Positions 38,082 through 48,488 are shown, counted from the stretch's first letter. The stretch: 64,000 bases of DNA from JABDMH01 sp965223025 (GCA_965223025.1 CBDCVP010000023.1:1240001-1304000), one strand, 5' to 3'. Notes: generated from the sequence alone by a model not told the origin. Made by a program: numbers and translations.

Positions 38082-39551
38082 TTAACTGTCTTTTAGTCTG
38101 TTTTCCCACCATTGACTGCTGGTGGAAATCTTTCTTGGTGCTGCCGCTGCCTGTCGAGACAGTCGGTAGGCAAGTTGTGCTGCTAATTTTGCCCGTGACT
38201 CCAGCATGGCATTCACATCTCGACGATCAAAATGATCTTCCACAAAGTGGGTATCATAACTGCCATCGAGATACGAGGGATGCTCCAATACAAAATACCC
38301 AAAGGGCAGCGTCGTTTTAATGCCTGAAATATGGTAAGATCTGATGGCGCATTTTAGCCAGTGAATCGAAGCAGGTCGATCGCGTCCATGGGCAATGACT
38401 TTAGCTAACATTGGATCATAATAGATGCTGATTTCCTCCCCAGCTTCCGCGCCATCATCGACCCTTACCTGAGGAAGATTAGGCACTTGATATTTTGTCA
38501 ATACTCCGGTGCTCGGTGCGAAGTCATGCCATGGATCTTCCGCATACACCCTTAGTTCAGTAGCATGGCCATTGAGTTTGATGTCTGCCTGCTTTACACT
38601 CAGAGGTTTTCCTTGTGCAACCTCGATCTGCATCTTGACTAAATCCAGGCCAGTCACCATCTCCGTGACTGGATGCTCTACTTGCAAACGGGTGTTCATT
38701 TCCAGGAAGTAGTAGCTATGGTCGGTATCGACCAAAAACTCTACCGTGCCTGCGCCGTGATATTTACAAGCTTTGGTGATCTTGATGGCGGCAGATGTCA
38801 TCTTCTTGCGCAACTCTGGAGTCATAAAAGGAGAGGGCGCTTCTTCTAGCACTTTCTGATGACGACGTTGTATCGAGCACTCCCTTTCAAATAGATGTAG
38901 TACATGACCATGTTGGTCTGCCATTACCTGAATTTCGATGTGTTTTGGTGAGGCAATATACTTTTCTATGAAAATCCGATCGTCCCCAAAACTCTTTTTG
39001 GATTCGCTCTTCGACCGTTTGAAGAACCGCTCGAAGTTTTGCTTTTTATTAACCACCCGCATACCTTTTCCACCTCCTCCTGCTGCGGATTTTAGTAAGA
39101 CCGGATATCCGATCTCATCGGCAATTCTACTGCCCTCTTCTACGTCTGAGAGGGGTGTGTCGGTGCCCGGGACGAGCGGCACTTTGTGGGTGTCGGCAAG
39201 ATGTTTTGCTGCCAGTTTATCGCCCATCATGGCAATGGTCTCAGGCGAAGGTCCAATAAAGGTGAGACCCGAATCCTGCACCAGTTGAGCAAACTCGGCA
39301 TTTTCACTTAAGAATCCATACCCTGGATGTATGGCATCTGCACCTACCTTCTTGGCTGCTTTTATCAAGCCTTCCTTGGACATGTAAGCTGATGATGTGC
39401 CGATGTTCACAGCTTCATCTGCAAACTTAACATGTGGAGATAGGGCTTCAGCTTCCGAATAGACTGCCACTGTCCGAATTCCCATGCTTCGGGCTGTGCG
39501 AACAATGCGCAAAACGATTTCACCACGATTGGCTATTAGGATTTTCTTCAT
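38082..39551 (-). CDS. Biotin carboxylase subunit (AccC-like)
   Basis: A 489-residue ATP-grasp biotin carboxylase that carboxylates biotin on a carrier protein. The N-terminus KKILIANRGEIVLRI is diagnostic. The ATP-binding loop is GGGGKGMRVV (about residue 165), and the family signatures ECSIQRRHQK and LEMNTRLQVEHPVTE are intact. It is slightly longer than the ~450-residue E. coli enzyme, with a charged C-terminal tail. No biotin carrier or carboxyltransferase gene is adjacent, so whether it serves acetyl-CoA, propionyl-CoA or another carboxylase is not decided. Confidence 0.92.
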   Translation of the reverse strand: MKKILIANRGEIVLRIVRTARSMGIRTVAVYSEAEALSPHVKFADEAVNIGTSSAYMSKEGLIKAAKKVGADAIHPGYGFLSENAEFAQLVQDSGLTFIGPSPETIAMMGDKLAAKHLADTHKVPLVPGTDTPLSDVEEGSRIADEIGYPVLLKSAAGGGGKGMRVVNKKQNFERFFKRSKSESKKSFGDDRIFIEKYIASPKHIEIQVMADQHGHVLHLFERECSIQRRHQKVLEEAPSPFMTPELRKKMTSAAIKITKACKYHGAGTVEFLVDTDHSYYFLEMNTRLQVEHPVTEMVTGLDLVKMQIEVAQGKPLSVKQADIKLNGHATELRVYAEDPWHDFAPSTGVLTKYQVPNLPQVRVDDGAEAGEEISIYYDPMLAKVIAHGRDRPASIHWLKCAIRSYHISGIKTTLPFGYFVLEHPSYLDGSYDTHFVEDHFDRRDVNAMLESRAKLAAQLAYRLSRQAAAAPRKISTSSQWWENRLKDS

Positions 39552-39769
39552 GGTTCGTATAAGAGCAACAAGATAAGATTATCTTTTGCCCCATCAATAC
39601 CCTTGTTTGGTTCTTAAACAAGAAATCCTCTATTCACCTGAATGGCGGTAAAGTGCAGAGAAATGACTCCCTGAACTTTGCTTAAGGGTGCCTCCAAAAT
39701 CCCGTTCATGGGCTCAGCGAAATTTCGGACGAAATTTCAAATGAATCTTTCCGATTGATATTTCTTTAT

Positions 39770-41785
39770 TCAAAGGAAAGAATGCATCTTTCCATATTTC
39801 AGCATCTGCTCTACAAAATCATCGGGGTAGGTGACTTCGATATCGGTGATCTCACCTTCAGCATTTGTGACTGGATGAAGGACGGGGTTGATAAATCCAC
39901 CATAGGGAGCAATATCCATATCCTTGACACGATCTAGCACTTGCTGGTGAAGGTCAGCATCGACTTTTACCCCATAGTTTTCCACTAAGGCCTGGCCTGC
40001 GGCAAAATCACCCTGAGACTTAATCCGCTGCAATTCTCTAAACAAATCTCCAAAAATCGTTCTAAGTGCTTGATAATCATTTATGTTGTAGTAGATCTTT
40101 CCATCGCGTATCACTTTTTCAATGACATTCTCCGGTGCTCCTTTTTCAAAAGCCCAGGCTGCAATCAGCTGTCGGTTGCGCATGTGGGCCTCCTCAACAT
40201 CATCACCTAGCTCCAGGCGTCTTAATTGCTTCATCAAGCCATTGCTGATAAACATATCATACTCTGCTTTACCGGTTTCCAGGCTTGGGATCAGGCCGAG
40301 CTCGACCAGTTTCGGATCCAGGATGTAGTAGAGAGCCACAATGTCAGCTCTTGCCTCTTCTAGGGTGGAAGCGTAGTTTTTTAAGGTTTCCTTGGGTGTG
40401 CCAATGCCTGCTTCCAGTTTTCCCGAGGCATGGCCGATCACCTCATGTAGGGCTGTGCTGAGTTTTCCTGCCAGCTGACCATGGGTCTGGATGCGTGCCA
40501 CCTCCTCAGCATCGTGAGCAAACTCTTTGAGCAGACTTTCGCCACTGGCCTGGTCATAGGCACTGATGATGTTACCAAGGCTGACCGACTTAGACCCGTG
40601 TTTGGCCCTGATCCAGTTGGCATTGGGTAAATTCACTCCAATCGGTGTACTTGGTGAAGCATCACCGCTTTCACCTGCGACATTCACTACCTTGTAAGTG
40701 ATGCCAACTACGTCCTCTTTCTTATGTACATCCATGATAGGTGCATTGTCCTCAAACCATTGTGCATTGGTAGAGAGTACCTGCATTTGCTCCGAAGCAG
40801 CAAAGTCTTTGATCTGAACAATGTTTTCAAATGATCCTTTGTATCCCAAAGGATCGTTGTACACTTCGACAAAACCTTGGATGTAATCGATATCTCCTTC
40901 CGTTGCTTGTACCCAGGCTATGTTGTAGTCATCCCAGACTTTGAGATCCCCAGTCTGATAGTATTTGATCAACAATTTGATCGCATCACCTTGAGCTTTG
41001 TTTTCAGCTACTTCGACGGCTTTCTCGAGCCAGGGAATCATTTCTCTGATCGCATTCCCATACTTACCATTGGTGTAGTATACCTCTTCTGCCAGGCTGC
41101 CATTGGGTTTTCTCACCAGTCGAGAGTTTAGGCCGTAGGAGATAGGCTCAGAACCAGCACTTGCCGCCTTTGCTTGATAAAACTCCGTAGCTTCCTGCTC
41201 GGTAATGGTGGGACCATAAAAATTGACAGCAGAGGACAGCACCAAGTCATCGTTGGCATCCAAGCTCACTTTCTTTGCATCTTTATCCGGATCGAAGATG
41301 GCATCTAAGGCCTCACCTGACAATTGGGCCCCGGTGGCCGATAGTAGACCTTCCAGGAATGGTCGGTCGAAGGTGGGTTGGAACTTTTGGTTGCTGTAAT
41401 GATGATGGATACCATTTGAAAACCAAACGCGCTTTGCATAAGTGATAAAACCTTCCCAATCTGTCCCATCCTTAGCACCATCATAGTTTGCCACGATACG
41501 GTCAATGGCCTTTCGAATCTCCAAGTTATGACGGTAATTGGTATCATAAATGATATCTCTCCCAGCCAAACCCGCCTGAGTAAGGTAATAGACCAGCTTT
41601 TTTTGGGCAGTGTTTAGTTTGTCAAAATCGGGTATTTGATATCTGAGGATGCGCAAATCGGCAAATTGATCCACTTGCCACACGAATGTGTCTGTCGCTG
41701 TCGAGCTAGGCACCTCAACGGTCTGCGGATCGCTACTGCGACAAGCGCACAGAAATAATATGAGAATCCAACTATACCTAATCAT
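39770..41785 (-). CDS. Dipeptidyl-peptidase III-like (M49) lipoprotein
   Basis: A 671-residue zinc exopeptidase of family M49. The family-defining HExxGH motif is HEVIGH at about residues 446-451, and the second zinc glutamate is in TLEEARADIVALYY about 25 residues later. The length matches bacterial DPP III (~675). A lipobox (LFLCACRS) indicates a lipoprotein, whereas animal and yeast DPP III are cytosolic, so here it probably acts on peptides in the periplasm or at the cell surface. Monocistronic, 218 bp upstream of accC on the same strand. Confidence 0.92.
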   Translation of the reverse strand: MIRYSWILILFLCACRSSDPQTVEVPSSTATDTFVWQVDQFADLRILRYQIPDFDKLNTAQKKLVYYLTQAGLAGRDIIYDTNYRHNLEIRKAIDRIVANYDGAKDGTDWEGFITYAKRVWFSNGIHHHYSNQKFQPTFDRPFLEGLLSATGAQLSGEALDAIFDPDKDAKKVSLDANDDLVLSSAVNFYGPTITEQEATEFYQAKAASAGSEPISYGLNSRLVRKPNGSLAEEVYYTNGKYGNAIREMIPWLEKAVEVAENKAQGDAIKLLIKYYQTGDLKVWDDYNIAWVQATEGDIDYIQGFVEVYNDPLGYKGSFENIVQIKDFAASEQMQVLSTNAQWFEDNAPIMDVHKKEDVVGITYKVVNVAGESGDASPSTPIGVNLPNANWIRAKHGSKSVSLGNIISAYDQASGESLLKEFAHDAEEVARIQTHGQLAGKLSTALHEVIGHASGKLEAGIGTPKETLKNYASTLEEARADIVALYYILDPKLVELGLIPSLETGKAEYDMFISNGLMKQLRRLELGDDVEEAHMRNRQLIAAWAFEKGAPENVIEKVIRDGKIYYNINDYQALRTIFGDLFRELQRIKSQGDFAAGQALVENYGVKVDADLHQQVLDRVKDMDIAPYGGFINPVLHPVTNAEGEITDIEVTYPDDFVEQMLKYGKMHSFL

Positions 41786-41911
41786 GTCTTTGTATGTTTG
41801 AGCCCAAAGTTATCGAATATCTATGTTAAAATGAGGTTAACTAAATTGCTTGGTTCTCTGTCATGAAAGTAGAAACAGAATTGATAATGGATAATCAGGA
41901 AACACAAGCCC

Positions 41912-42061
41912 ATGATCAGCAAGTGTCGGGGATGTAATCGACAGAAGGCTCGAAATGTAGATCACCAGGCCACTCTGGACCGACTGCACCGAGCATTAGG
42001 TCCAAAGAGGCCAGACCTAGTGCATGTTTGTGAAGATCGTCTTAGTCTATATAATCTTTGA
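41912..42061 (+). CDS. Possible 49-residue cysteine-containing ORF
   Basis: ATG at 41912 opens 49 codons with CRGC at residues 5-8, a further Cys near 40 and many Arg/His residues, vaguely like a small zinc-binding protein. There is no clear ribosome-binding site and no recognised family. It occupies an otherwise empty ~330-bp gap upstream of the FkbM methyltransferase, so chance is a serious alternative. Confidence 0.15.
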   Translation: MISKCRGCNRQKARNVDHQATLDRLHRALGPKRPDLVHVCEDRLSLYNL

Positions 42062-42118
42062 TTTTTTGCACCTTCAAATTTCATCGTGTATTCAATTTGG
42101 TAATTCCGAGTGATCCCA

Positions 42119-42919
42119 ATGACAAACCTTTTTAAGAAGTGGCGCAGACAAATCCTGTTTTACCTTAGTGCCAGCAACCATTCATGGCTTCTTTTTTACT
42201 ATCGCTACGTCTATCGACCGGTGACCGGCAGCATTGCACATTTTCTGAACAATTATTCGCAAAATATTAAAGATGGAGTGCTGCTTCAGATTGGGGCCAA
42301 TGATGGTATCACACATGACCCTGTACATAAGTTTATCAAGCGTGATCCATGGAGAGCGGTTTTACTGGAACCTCAAAAAAGCGTTTTTGACAAACATTTG
42401 TCAAAGATCTATGCTAGGGATACACAAGTTTCGGTGGTAAATGCAGCCCTGGGAAAGGAAGATGGCTCCATGGTGCTTTATAAAGTCGCATTTAGCGAGT
42501 CGCGCTGGGCCACGGGGTTGGCAAGTTTTCAGAAAGAAGTGGTCAAGAAAGCTTTTGCTTCTGGTCATGTGGCTAGACAGGCTGCTAAGGAAGGGGTTGA
42601 GATGCCAGATATCGATGACGACAAAATCAGTGAGGAAGTCATTAAAGTTATATCGCTCAAAAGCTTAAGGGATCAATACGATCTGGACAACATTGACTTG
42701 TTGCAAATCGATACTGAAGGATATGATTTTGAAATCATCAAATTATTCGACCTGGTTGACCAACCTCCTGGAGTGATCGTTTACGAGCATGCACATCTGT
42801 GCAGCGATGATCAGAGTCTTTGTCAGCAACACTTAGTGGAGCATGGATACACTTTGTCTGAAGATAGGGGGAATACACTGGCCATTCACAGCATGGTAGA
42901 TGCTACTACCTTGACATAA
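42119..42919 (+). CDS. FkbM-family methyltransferase
   Basis: About 266 residues from ATG 42119; an upstream in-frame GTG at 42110 is less likely. SAM-dependent class I methyltransferase of the FkbM type. Motif I is VLLQIGANDGITHDP, in which Gly-Ala-Asn-Asp-Gly replaces the usual G-x-G-x-G. The later IDLLQIDTEGYDFEII block is the FkbM hallmark. These enzymes generally O-methylate sugars or other secondary hydroxyls. The basic, aromatic N-terminus (about 1-45) may contact the membrane. No glycan cluster surrounds it. Confidence 0.82.
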   Translation: MTNLFKKWRRQILFYLSASNHSWLLFYYRYVYRPVTGSIAHFLNNYSQNIKDGVLLQIGANDGITHDPVHKFIKRDPWRAVLLEPQKSVFDKHLSKIYARDTQVSVVNAALGKEDGSMVLYKVAFSESRWATGLASFQKEVVKKAFASGHVARQAAKEGVEMPDIDDDKISEEVIKVISLKSLRDQYDLDNIDLLQIDTEGYDFEIIKLFDLVDQPPGVIVYEHAHLCSDDQSLCQQHLVEHGYTLSEDRGNTLAIHSMVDATTLT

Positions 42920-42939
42920 TATCGTGAAGAATTGGGACA

Positions 42940-42947
42940 TATCTTTG
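42940..42947 (+). promoter_or_regulatory. Candidate -7 box for the DUF1549/DUF1553 operon
   Basis: TATCTTTG fits TAnnTTTG and lies 28 bp before the ATG at 42975. The nearest upstream TTG (42911-42913) is further away than the ideal -33 spacing, so support is moderate. Confidence 0.35.
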
Positions 42948-42974
42948 TAGCTTAGAGTGTCAATCAAAATTCTT

Positions 42975-45900
42975 ATGATGAAAGGCTTTTGTCATCGGTA
43001 TGCATGTGTGCTTGGTGGAATCTGCCTTTTCTTCGCCACATCTTGTGGTCCTGGTCTGGATCTTCCACCGGAGGTAGCAGCTCGAATACCTGATCAGATT
43101 GATTTTAACTACCATGTCAAACCCATTCTTTCTGATCGGTGCTTCGCCTGTCATGGACCAGATCAGCAAAAGCTGGAGGCAGACCTGAGGTTGGATGTCG
43201 AAGCAGACGCTTTCAAAGCACTTGGAGAGAAAAGGGATCGCTATGCCATTGTCAGGGGTAGTCCTCGAGACAGTGAGCTAATTCGCCGCATCACCTCCGA
43301 CGATCCCGAGTACCTGATGCCTCCACGCGAATCTAATCTGGTCCTGTCAACCTTGGAGATCGCCATCCTGACCAAGTGGATAAAACAAGGTGCTGAATAC
43401 AAGGAGCACTGGTCATTTATTCCACCGGCGAGGTCCTCGGTGCCAATGGTGAAATCCAAGAAATGGCCAGTGAATGAGATCGACCATTTTGTGTTGGCAC
43501 GCCTGGAGAAGGAAAAACTGGAACCTTCGCTGACCTCCGACAAGACCAAGCTGCTACGAAGGGTATATTTTGATCTCACTGGTTTGCCACCGACCCTACA
43601 AGAGATTGACGACTTTATTCAGGATGAGAGTGACTCTGCTTATGAGAACGTGGTGGATCGGCTGTTGAGGTCAAGACATTATGGTGAGCGAATGGCTATG
43701 GATTGGATGGATGTGGCAAGATATGCCGATTCTCACGGGTACCATGCAGATGGCATCCGCATCATGTGGCCATGGCGCGATTGGGTGATCCAGTCTTTTA
43801 ATGACAACATGCCTTTTGATCAATTCATCACCTGGCAGCTGGCGGGCGACTTGTTACCCAATGCCACACAGGAACAGGTCCTGGCAACTGCCTTCCATCG
43901 CAACAACCCTACCAATTCAGAGTCGGGCATCGTACCAGAAGAGTATCGGCTAGAGAATGTATTTGACCGGACCAACACCACCGCCAAAGCTTTTCTGGGC
44001 TTGACCATGGAGTGCGCACGCTGTCATGACCACAAATTTGATCCCATTTCACAGCAGGAGTTTTATCAGTTCAGCACTTTTTTCAACAATATCGACGAAC
44101 TCGGCATGACGGGAAACGATGGAAATTTTGCGCCTACTCTTCCGCTGATGACCGATCGCACGGCTGGCATTCTCGAGAGTTTGCAGCAGCAGATTGCCAA
44201 AATGGAAGTGAGGCTCGCAAAGTATAGTGAAGACATTGAGCCTGGAGAAATCAGTGATCAAAGCGACATCATCCCCATGCAATTGGCCGAGGGACTGGAG
44301 GGTTACTTTCCCCTGGACCAACTCCTGCAAAAGAATAGATTTGTCAATCAGGCCTCACCTGATAAGGTAGCCACCATCCGGGGTCCACGCATGGGAAAGG
44401 GCTATCGCGGTCAGGCTCCCAGATTTACCAATGAGTATGAGCACTTGACACTAGAAGACCTGGGTAACTGGGAACGTACGGACGCCTTCTCTATGGGGGC
44501 GTATGTTTTCGCGGAGAAAAGGGAAGCTTACTCCGTGATTATGGGCAACGCGGGTGGAAAAAATTCGCATTGGCGTGGGTATGAGATGTTTTTGGACAGC
44601 CTCAATCGTGTCAGTGTTCGGATCACCTACGAACTTCCTGATCAGTGCTTGCAGATTACTACGGTGGATAGCATTCCAGTGCATACATGGAAACACGTAT
44701 TCTTTACCTACGATGGTTCGAGTAAAGCCGAGGGAGTGAAGATTTTCATCGGAGGGCGCCAGGCACAGACAATCATCAAACATGATCGACTCTTCAAAAG
44801 CATCAGGACGATCAATGACACTTTGGAGCTGGATGCGAGGGGAATAAGGGTGGGAAGGAGCTTTCAAGGAGATTTGGACCTTGGATTGCTGCAGGGGTCC
44901 ATAGATGAAATCAGGGTGTACGATCGATTGGTCTCATCCCTGGAAGTGGCTAAGATTGCTGGGGTCATGGATCTTCTGAAGAGTAATCCAGCATGGATCG
45001 ACCTCCAGAAAGAGCACTTCCTGTTGCATCATGATGAGAGCTACCAGGCGATGATGGCTGATCTGCACCAACTTCGCCTGAGAGAATTTGAGACACTTGA
45101 TACCCTTATTGACATCATGGTCATGCGAGAAATGGATCGCCCACGACAGACTTACGTCTTGGATCGCGGTGTCTACGATGCACCAAGAGAAGCCGTCGAT
45201 CCCGGTATCATTGAGAAGTTTCTACCCTGGCCTGAGAATGCTCCCGCCAATCGCTTGGGACTGGCGAGATGGATCCTAAGTGAGGATCATCCCCTCACCT
45301 CCAGGGTGCTGGTCAATCGGTATTGGAGTATGTTCTTTGGTGCAGGGATCGTGGGTACGCTGGAGGACTTCGGAAATCAGGGTGACCTTCCCACTCATCC
45401 GGCTTTGCTCGACTGGTTGGCCAAGAGTTTTATGGAGTCTGGCTGGGACCTGAAGGCCTTAGTGCGTTTGATGGTCACTTCCGCATCTTACCAGCAATCA
45501 TCCCTTGTACCGCCTGGATTGTATCAAAGAGACCCCTACAATAGGCTACTGGCAAGGGGTCCACGTCAACGGCTTCACGCGGAGATGATTCGGGATAATA
45601 TGTTGCATGCGAGCGGTCTATTGGTGGATAAAATCGGGGGACCGAGTGTCAAGACTTACCAACCTGATGATCTGTGGAGCAAGACCCATTTTTCTCGTAT
45701 CCTGACTAAATACCAACCCGATGAAGGTGACAAACTGTATCGCCGCAGCTTGTACACCTTTATCAGACGGACAGCACCTCCACCTACCATGACCGTTATG
45801 GATGCCTCGGATCGGAGTTCCTGCATCGTACGTAGGCAGAAGACCAGCACACCACTGCAAGCCTTGTTAGTACTCAATGAACCACAGATGATTGAGTGCT

Positions 45901-46196
45901 GTCGAGTATTGGCAGAGCGTGTCATCCGGGAATTTCCCGACCAGCAGATTCAGCAGCTAAACTTGGCCTTCCGCCTCCTAAGCAGTCGTAGGCTAACACA
46001 GGAAGAGCAAGCGTTGATGCAACAACTTTATAGGGAGGAGCTAACGAAATATGAGGAGGATAGAGCAGAATCTTTGTCGCTGCTAAATATCGGTGCTTAT
46101 CCCATAGATTTTGACCTAACACCAGGCCGTGTGGCCGCCCTGACCATGGTCATCAATACGATGGCCAATTTTGATGAAGTGTACACAAAAGGGTAA
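42975..46196 (+). CDS. DUF1549/DUF1553 cytochrome c lipoprotein with LamG-like insert
   Basis: About 1073 residues from ATG 42975 (an in-frame GTG at 42957 is less likely, since the lipobox FATSCG follows better from the ATG). The order is: planctomycete-type cytochrome c domain with CFACH near residue 56; DUF1549 (about 155-390) ending in a second heme motif CARCHDHKFDPI near 347; a LamG/concanavalin-like domain (about 440-650); then DUF1553 (about 740-1050). This is the full PSCyt1-PSCyt2-LamG-PSD1 architecture described in Planctomycetes. A redox or hydrolytic role in polysaccharide use is suspected for the family but not established. The next gene is its usual DUF1501 partner. Confidence 0.9.
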   Translation: MMKGFCHRYACVLGGICLFFATSCGPGLDLPPEVAARIPDQIDFNYHVKPILSDRCFACHGPDQQKLEADLRLDVEADAFKALGEKRDRYAIVRGSPRDSELIRRITSDDPEYLMPPRESNLVLSTLEIAILTKWIKQGAEYKEHWSFIPPARSSVPMVKSKKWPVNEIDHFVLARLEKEKLEPSLTSDKTKLLRRVYFDLTGLPPTLQEIDDFIQDESDSAYENVVDRLLRSRHYGERMAMDWMDVARYADSHGYHADGIRIMWPWRDWVIQSFNDNMPFDQFITWQLAGDLLPNATQEQVLATAFHRNNPTNSESGIVPEEYRLENVFDRTNTTAKAFLGLTMECARCHDHKFDPISQQEFYQFSTFFNNIDELGMTGNDGNFAPTLPLMTDRTAGILESLQQQIAKMEVRLAKYSEDIEPGEISDQSDIIPMQLAEGLEGYFPLDQLLQKNRFVNQASPDKVATIRGPRMGKGYRGQAPRFTNEYEHLTLEDLGNWERTDAFSMGAYVFAEKREAYSVIMGNAGGKNSHWRGYEMFLDSLNRVSVRITYELPDQCLQITTVDSIPVHTWKHVFFTYDGSSKAEGVKIFIGGRQAQTIIKHDRLFKSIRTINDTLELDARGIRVGRSFQGDLDLGLLQGSIDEIRVYDRLVSSLEVAKIAGVMDLLKSNPAWIDLQKEHFLLHHDESYQAMMADLHQLRLREFETLDTLIDIMVMREMDRPRQTYVLDRGVYDAPREAVDPGIIEKFLPWPENAPANRLGLARWILSEDHPLTSRVLVNRYWSMFFGAGIVGTLEDFGNQGDLPTHPALLDWLAKSFMESGWDLKALVRLMVTSASYQQSSLVPPGLYQRDPYNRLLARGPRQRLHAEMIRDNMLHASGLLVDKIGGPSVKTYQPDDLWSKTHFSRILTKYQPDEGDKLYRRSLYTFIRRTAPPPTMTVMDASDRSSCIVRRQKTSTPLQALLVLNEPQMIECCRVLAERVIREFPDQQIQQLNLAFRLLSSRRLTQEEQALMQQLYREELTKYEEDRAESLSLLNIGAYPIDFDLTPGRVAALTMVINTMANFDEVYTKG

Positions 46197-46207
46197 ATTT
46201 AGTTTTG

Positions 46208-47659
46208 ATGACTGATTGCCAACACTATACTGCCAACTATAGCCGCAGGGATTTCTTGACCAGGACCAGTTTGGGTATGGGTAGTGCAGCGCTGGCCAGT
46301 TTAATGCCTTCAGTGACCTTGTTGGGGCAGCGTCCTCAGCGAAATAGTTACGACCTTGGCAAGACCAACTTCGCAGCCAAGGCAAAACGGATCATCTACC
46401 TCTTTCAGAGCGGGGCTCCCTCCCAGATGGAGTTGTTTGACTACAAACCAGTGCTCCAGAAAATGAATGGTGAGGAGTTGCCGGAATCGATTAGAAAGGG
46501 ACAACGTCTAACAGGCATGACAGTGGGACAAAAATCCTTTCCGCTGGCTGCGCCACAGTTCTCCTTCGCTCAATATGGAGAAAGTGGAGCTTGGATGAGC
46601 GAGTTAGTACCACATATGGCTAGCATGGCCGATGACCTTTGCTTCGTCAAATCTATGTACACCGAAGCGATCAATCACGATCCGGCAATCACATTCTTTC
46701 AGACTGGATCTCAGCAGCCGGGAAGGCCTTGTATGGGATCGTGGATCAGCTATGGATTGGGCAGCGATAATGAAAACTTACCTACATTTTGTGTCCTGCT
46801 GTCGGAAGGAAGGTTGAGACCCCAACCATTGTACTCCAGGTTATGGGGCAATGGCTTCCTGCCTTCACGACATCAAGGTGTGCAATTTAGGTCCGGAAAA
46901 GATCCTGTGTTGTTCTTGAATAACCCGGCAAGTGTGCAGCGATCTGACAGAGCGAGGCAGCTTGCATACTTGAAGAAGATGCATCAACTGGAGTATGAGC
47001 GGGTTGGAGATCCAGAAATCAATGCCAATATTGCCAAGTATGAGATGGCTTTTCGCATGCAGTCGTCCGTGCCAGAAACCATGGATATCAGCAATGAGCC
47101 TGATTACATCTATGATATGTACGGCCCCGACTCAAGGGTGCCCGGTACCTACGCTGCCAATTGCCTTTTGGCTCGAAGGCTTGCAGAAAGAAATGTGAAG
47201 TTCATTCAGCTATATCACCAGGGCTGGGATCACCATGGGTCACTACCTACACAAATAAGAAGTCTCTGTAAAGGTGTCGATCAACCTTCAGCCGCTTTGG
47301 TCCGGGACCTTAAACAGCGCGGTCTATTGGATGACACCTTGGTCATCTGGGGAGGAGAATTTGGGCGGACCAACTATTCTCAAGGAAAGCTCACAAAAAA
47401 CGATTATGGTCGGGACCATCATCCTCGTTGTTTTACTGTCTGGATGGCTGGAGCAGGTGTGAAACATGGGATTAGTTATGGCAAGACGGATGAACTTTGC
47501 TACAATGTGATCCAAGATCCGGTGCACGTGCATGATTTTCAAGCCACCATCTTACACCTTATGGGTGTAGACCATGAGCAACTTACCTTTAAGAGCCAGG
47601 GTCGAAGGTATCGACTGACGGATGTTCACGGAAATGTGGTAAAGGACCTCCTAGCATAA
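46208..47659 (+). CDS. DUF1501 family protein, Tat-type signal (second copy)
   Basis: About 483 residues from ATG 46208, 11 bp after the DUF1553 gene, so co-transcribed. The N-terminus has a twin-arginine motif (YSRRDFLTRTS) and a hydrophobic stretch. Hallmarks are YLFQSGAPSQMELFDYKP near residue 60, GWDHHGSLP near 340 and WGGEFGRTNYSQ followed by GRDHHPRCFTVWMAG near 380-410. It is only distantly similar to the DUF1501 at 8324-9727 and belongs to the branch that pairs with DUF1549/DUF1553 rather than DUF1800. Confidence 0.9.
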   Translation: MTDCQHYTANYSRRDFLTRTSLGMGSAALASLMPSVTLLGQRPQRNSYDLGKTNFAAKAKRIIYLFQSGAPSQMELFDYKPVLQKMNGEELPESIRKGQRLTGMTVGQKSFPLAAPQFSFAQYGESGAWMSELVPHMASMADDLCFVKSMYTEAINHDPAITFFQTGSQQPGRPCMGSWISYGLGSDNENLPTFCVLLSEGRLRPQPLYSRLWGNGFLPSRHQGVQFRSGKDPVLFLNNPASVQRSDRARQLAYLKKMHQLEYERVGDPEINANIAKYEMAFRMQSSVPETMDISNEPDYIYDMYGPDSRVPGTYAANCLLARRLAERNVKFIQLYHQGWDHHGSLPTQIRSLCKGVDQPSAALVRDLKQRGLLDDTLVIWGGEFGRTNYSQGKLTKNDYGRDHHPRCFTVWMAGAGVKHGISYGKTDELCYNVIQDPVHVHDFQATILHLMGVDHEQLTFKSQGRRYRLTDVHGNVVKDLLA

Positions 47660-48056
47660 GTACCACTCCGCAGCAAGCTTCAGGACCACATCGATTGGTC
47701 GTGCTGACAGTACTGCTCATCTAACAGACTCACAAGCAAGATCCAAACATATGTTAAAATTTTGGCAAGTCATTGGTATAATGACTAACTTGTAGTTTCT
47801 ATTTTGATTCACACTCATTGGGAATAGTAGTCAGTTTACCAACCTTGAAGGTTCGTGCTAATGTTGATCTCTATTTGTGGTTTTCGATGATGTGCTTGCT
47901 CGTGATAGCTTAGGCTGTGGCTGCGCTCTCAGCTAAAGACTCATCAGAAATCAGGGTGAACATTGACCAACTCCTTTCTGAGGTAGGTGAGGGCTGTATT
48001 TCTCACGGCACAGCCATAAGGGCTGTACCCATATGTCCACTTTTAACATATTGCAG
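47660..48056 (+). other. Intergenic region with inverted repeat before GNAT gene
   Basis: About 400 bp with no larger gene seen. An 11-bp perfect inverted repeat, ctttctgaggt (47974-47984) and acctcagaaag (48061-48071), spans the last part, and 'ggctgt/acagcc' arms recur inside it (47992-48025). The right arm lies just after the preferred start codon at 48057. It may be a structured leader or coincidence. Confidence 0.4.
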
Positions 48057-48488
48057 ATGAACCTCAGAAAGGCAACGATTGATGACTGGAAACTCCTCCT
48101 GGCATGGAGAAACGACGAATCAACCAGGAAAAATTCGATTAGCCCAGAAATTATCTCGCCGCAGATGCACAGGATATGGCTGCAGAATGTGCTCGCGGAT
48201 AAGTATAGGGAGCTCTACATAGCTGAAAAATGGGACAAGCCAGTGGGTACCGTTAGGGCAGACTATGACCCTGAAACATCGGTATATGAATTGTCATGGA
48301 CCACTGCACCCCACTATAGAAGAAGAAGTATCGGTAAGACCATGGTCTCACTGTTGCTTGACAAGCTAGGGACTAAAGTCATTGCCCAGATTAAGAAAGG
48401 CAACATACCCTCTATGAAGATTGCTGAGTACGCTGGTATGCATCTGAAGAAGGAAGAAGACGGGATTTTCCACTACACCAATTATTGA
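48057..48488 (+). CDS. GNAT-family N-acetyltransferase
   Basis: About 143 residues from ATG 48057 (MNLRKATIDDWKLL), a normal GNAT N-terminus; an in-frame ATG at 48033 would add eight residues. The acetyl-CoA-binding region is RRRSIGKTMVSLLLD, a variant of R/Q-x-x-G-x-G/A, followed by IKKGNIPSMKIAEYAGM, the usual strand 5-helix 4 region. WRNDESTRK near the start resembles sugar-amine (PseH-like) and RimJ-like enzymes. The acceptor is unknown. Cytoplasmic and apparently monocistronic. Confidence 0.8.
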   Translation: MNLRKATIDDWKLLLAWRNDESTRKNSISPEIISPQMHRIWLQNVLADKYRELYIAEKWDKPVGTVRADYDPETSVYELSWTTAPHYRRRSIGKTMVSLLLDKLGTKVIAQIKKGNIPSMKIAEYAGMHLKKEEDGIFHYTNY

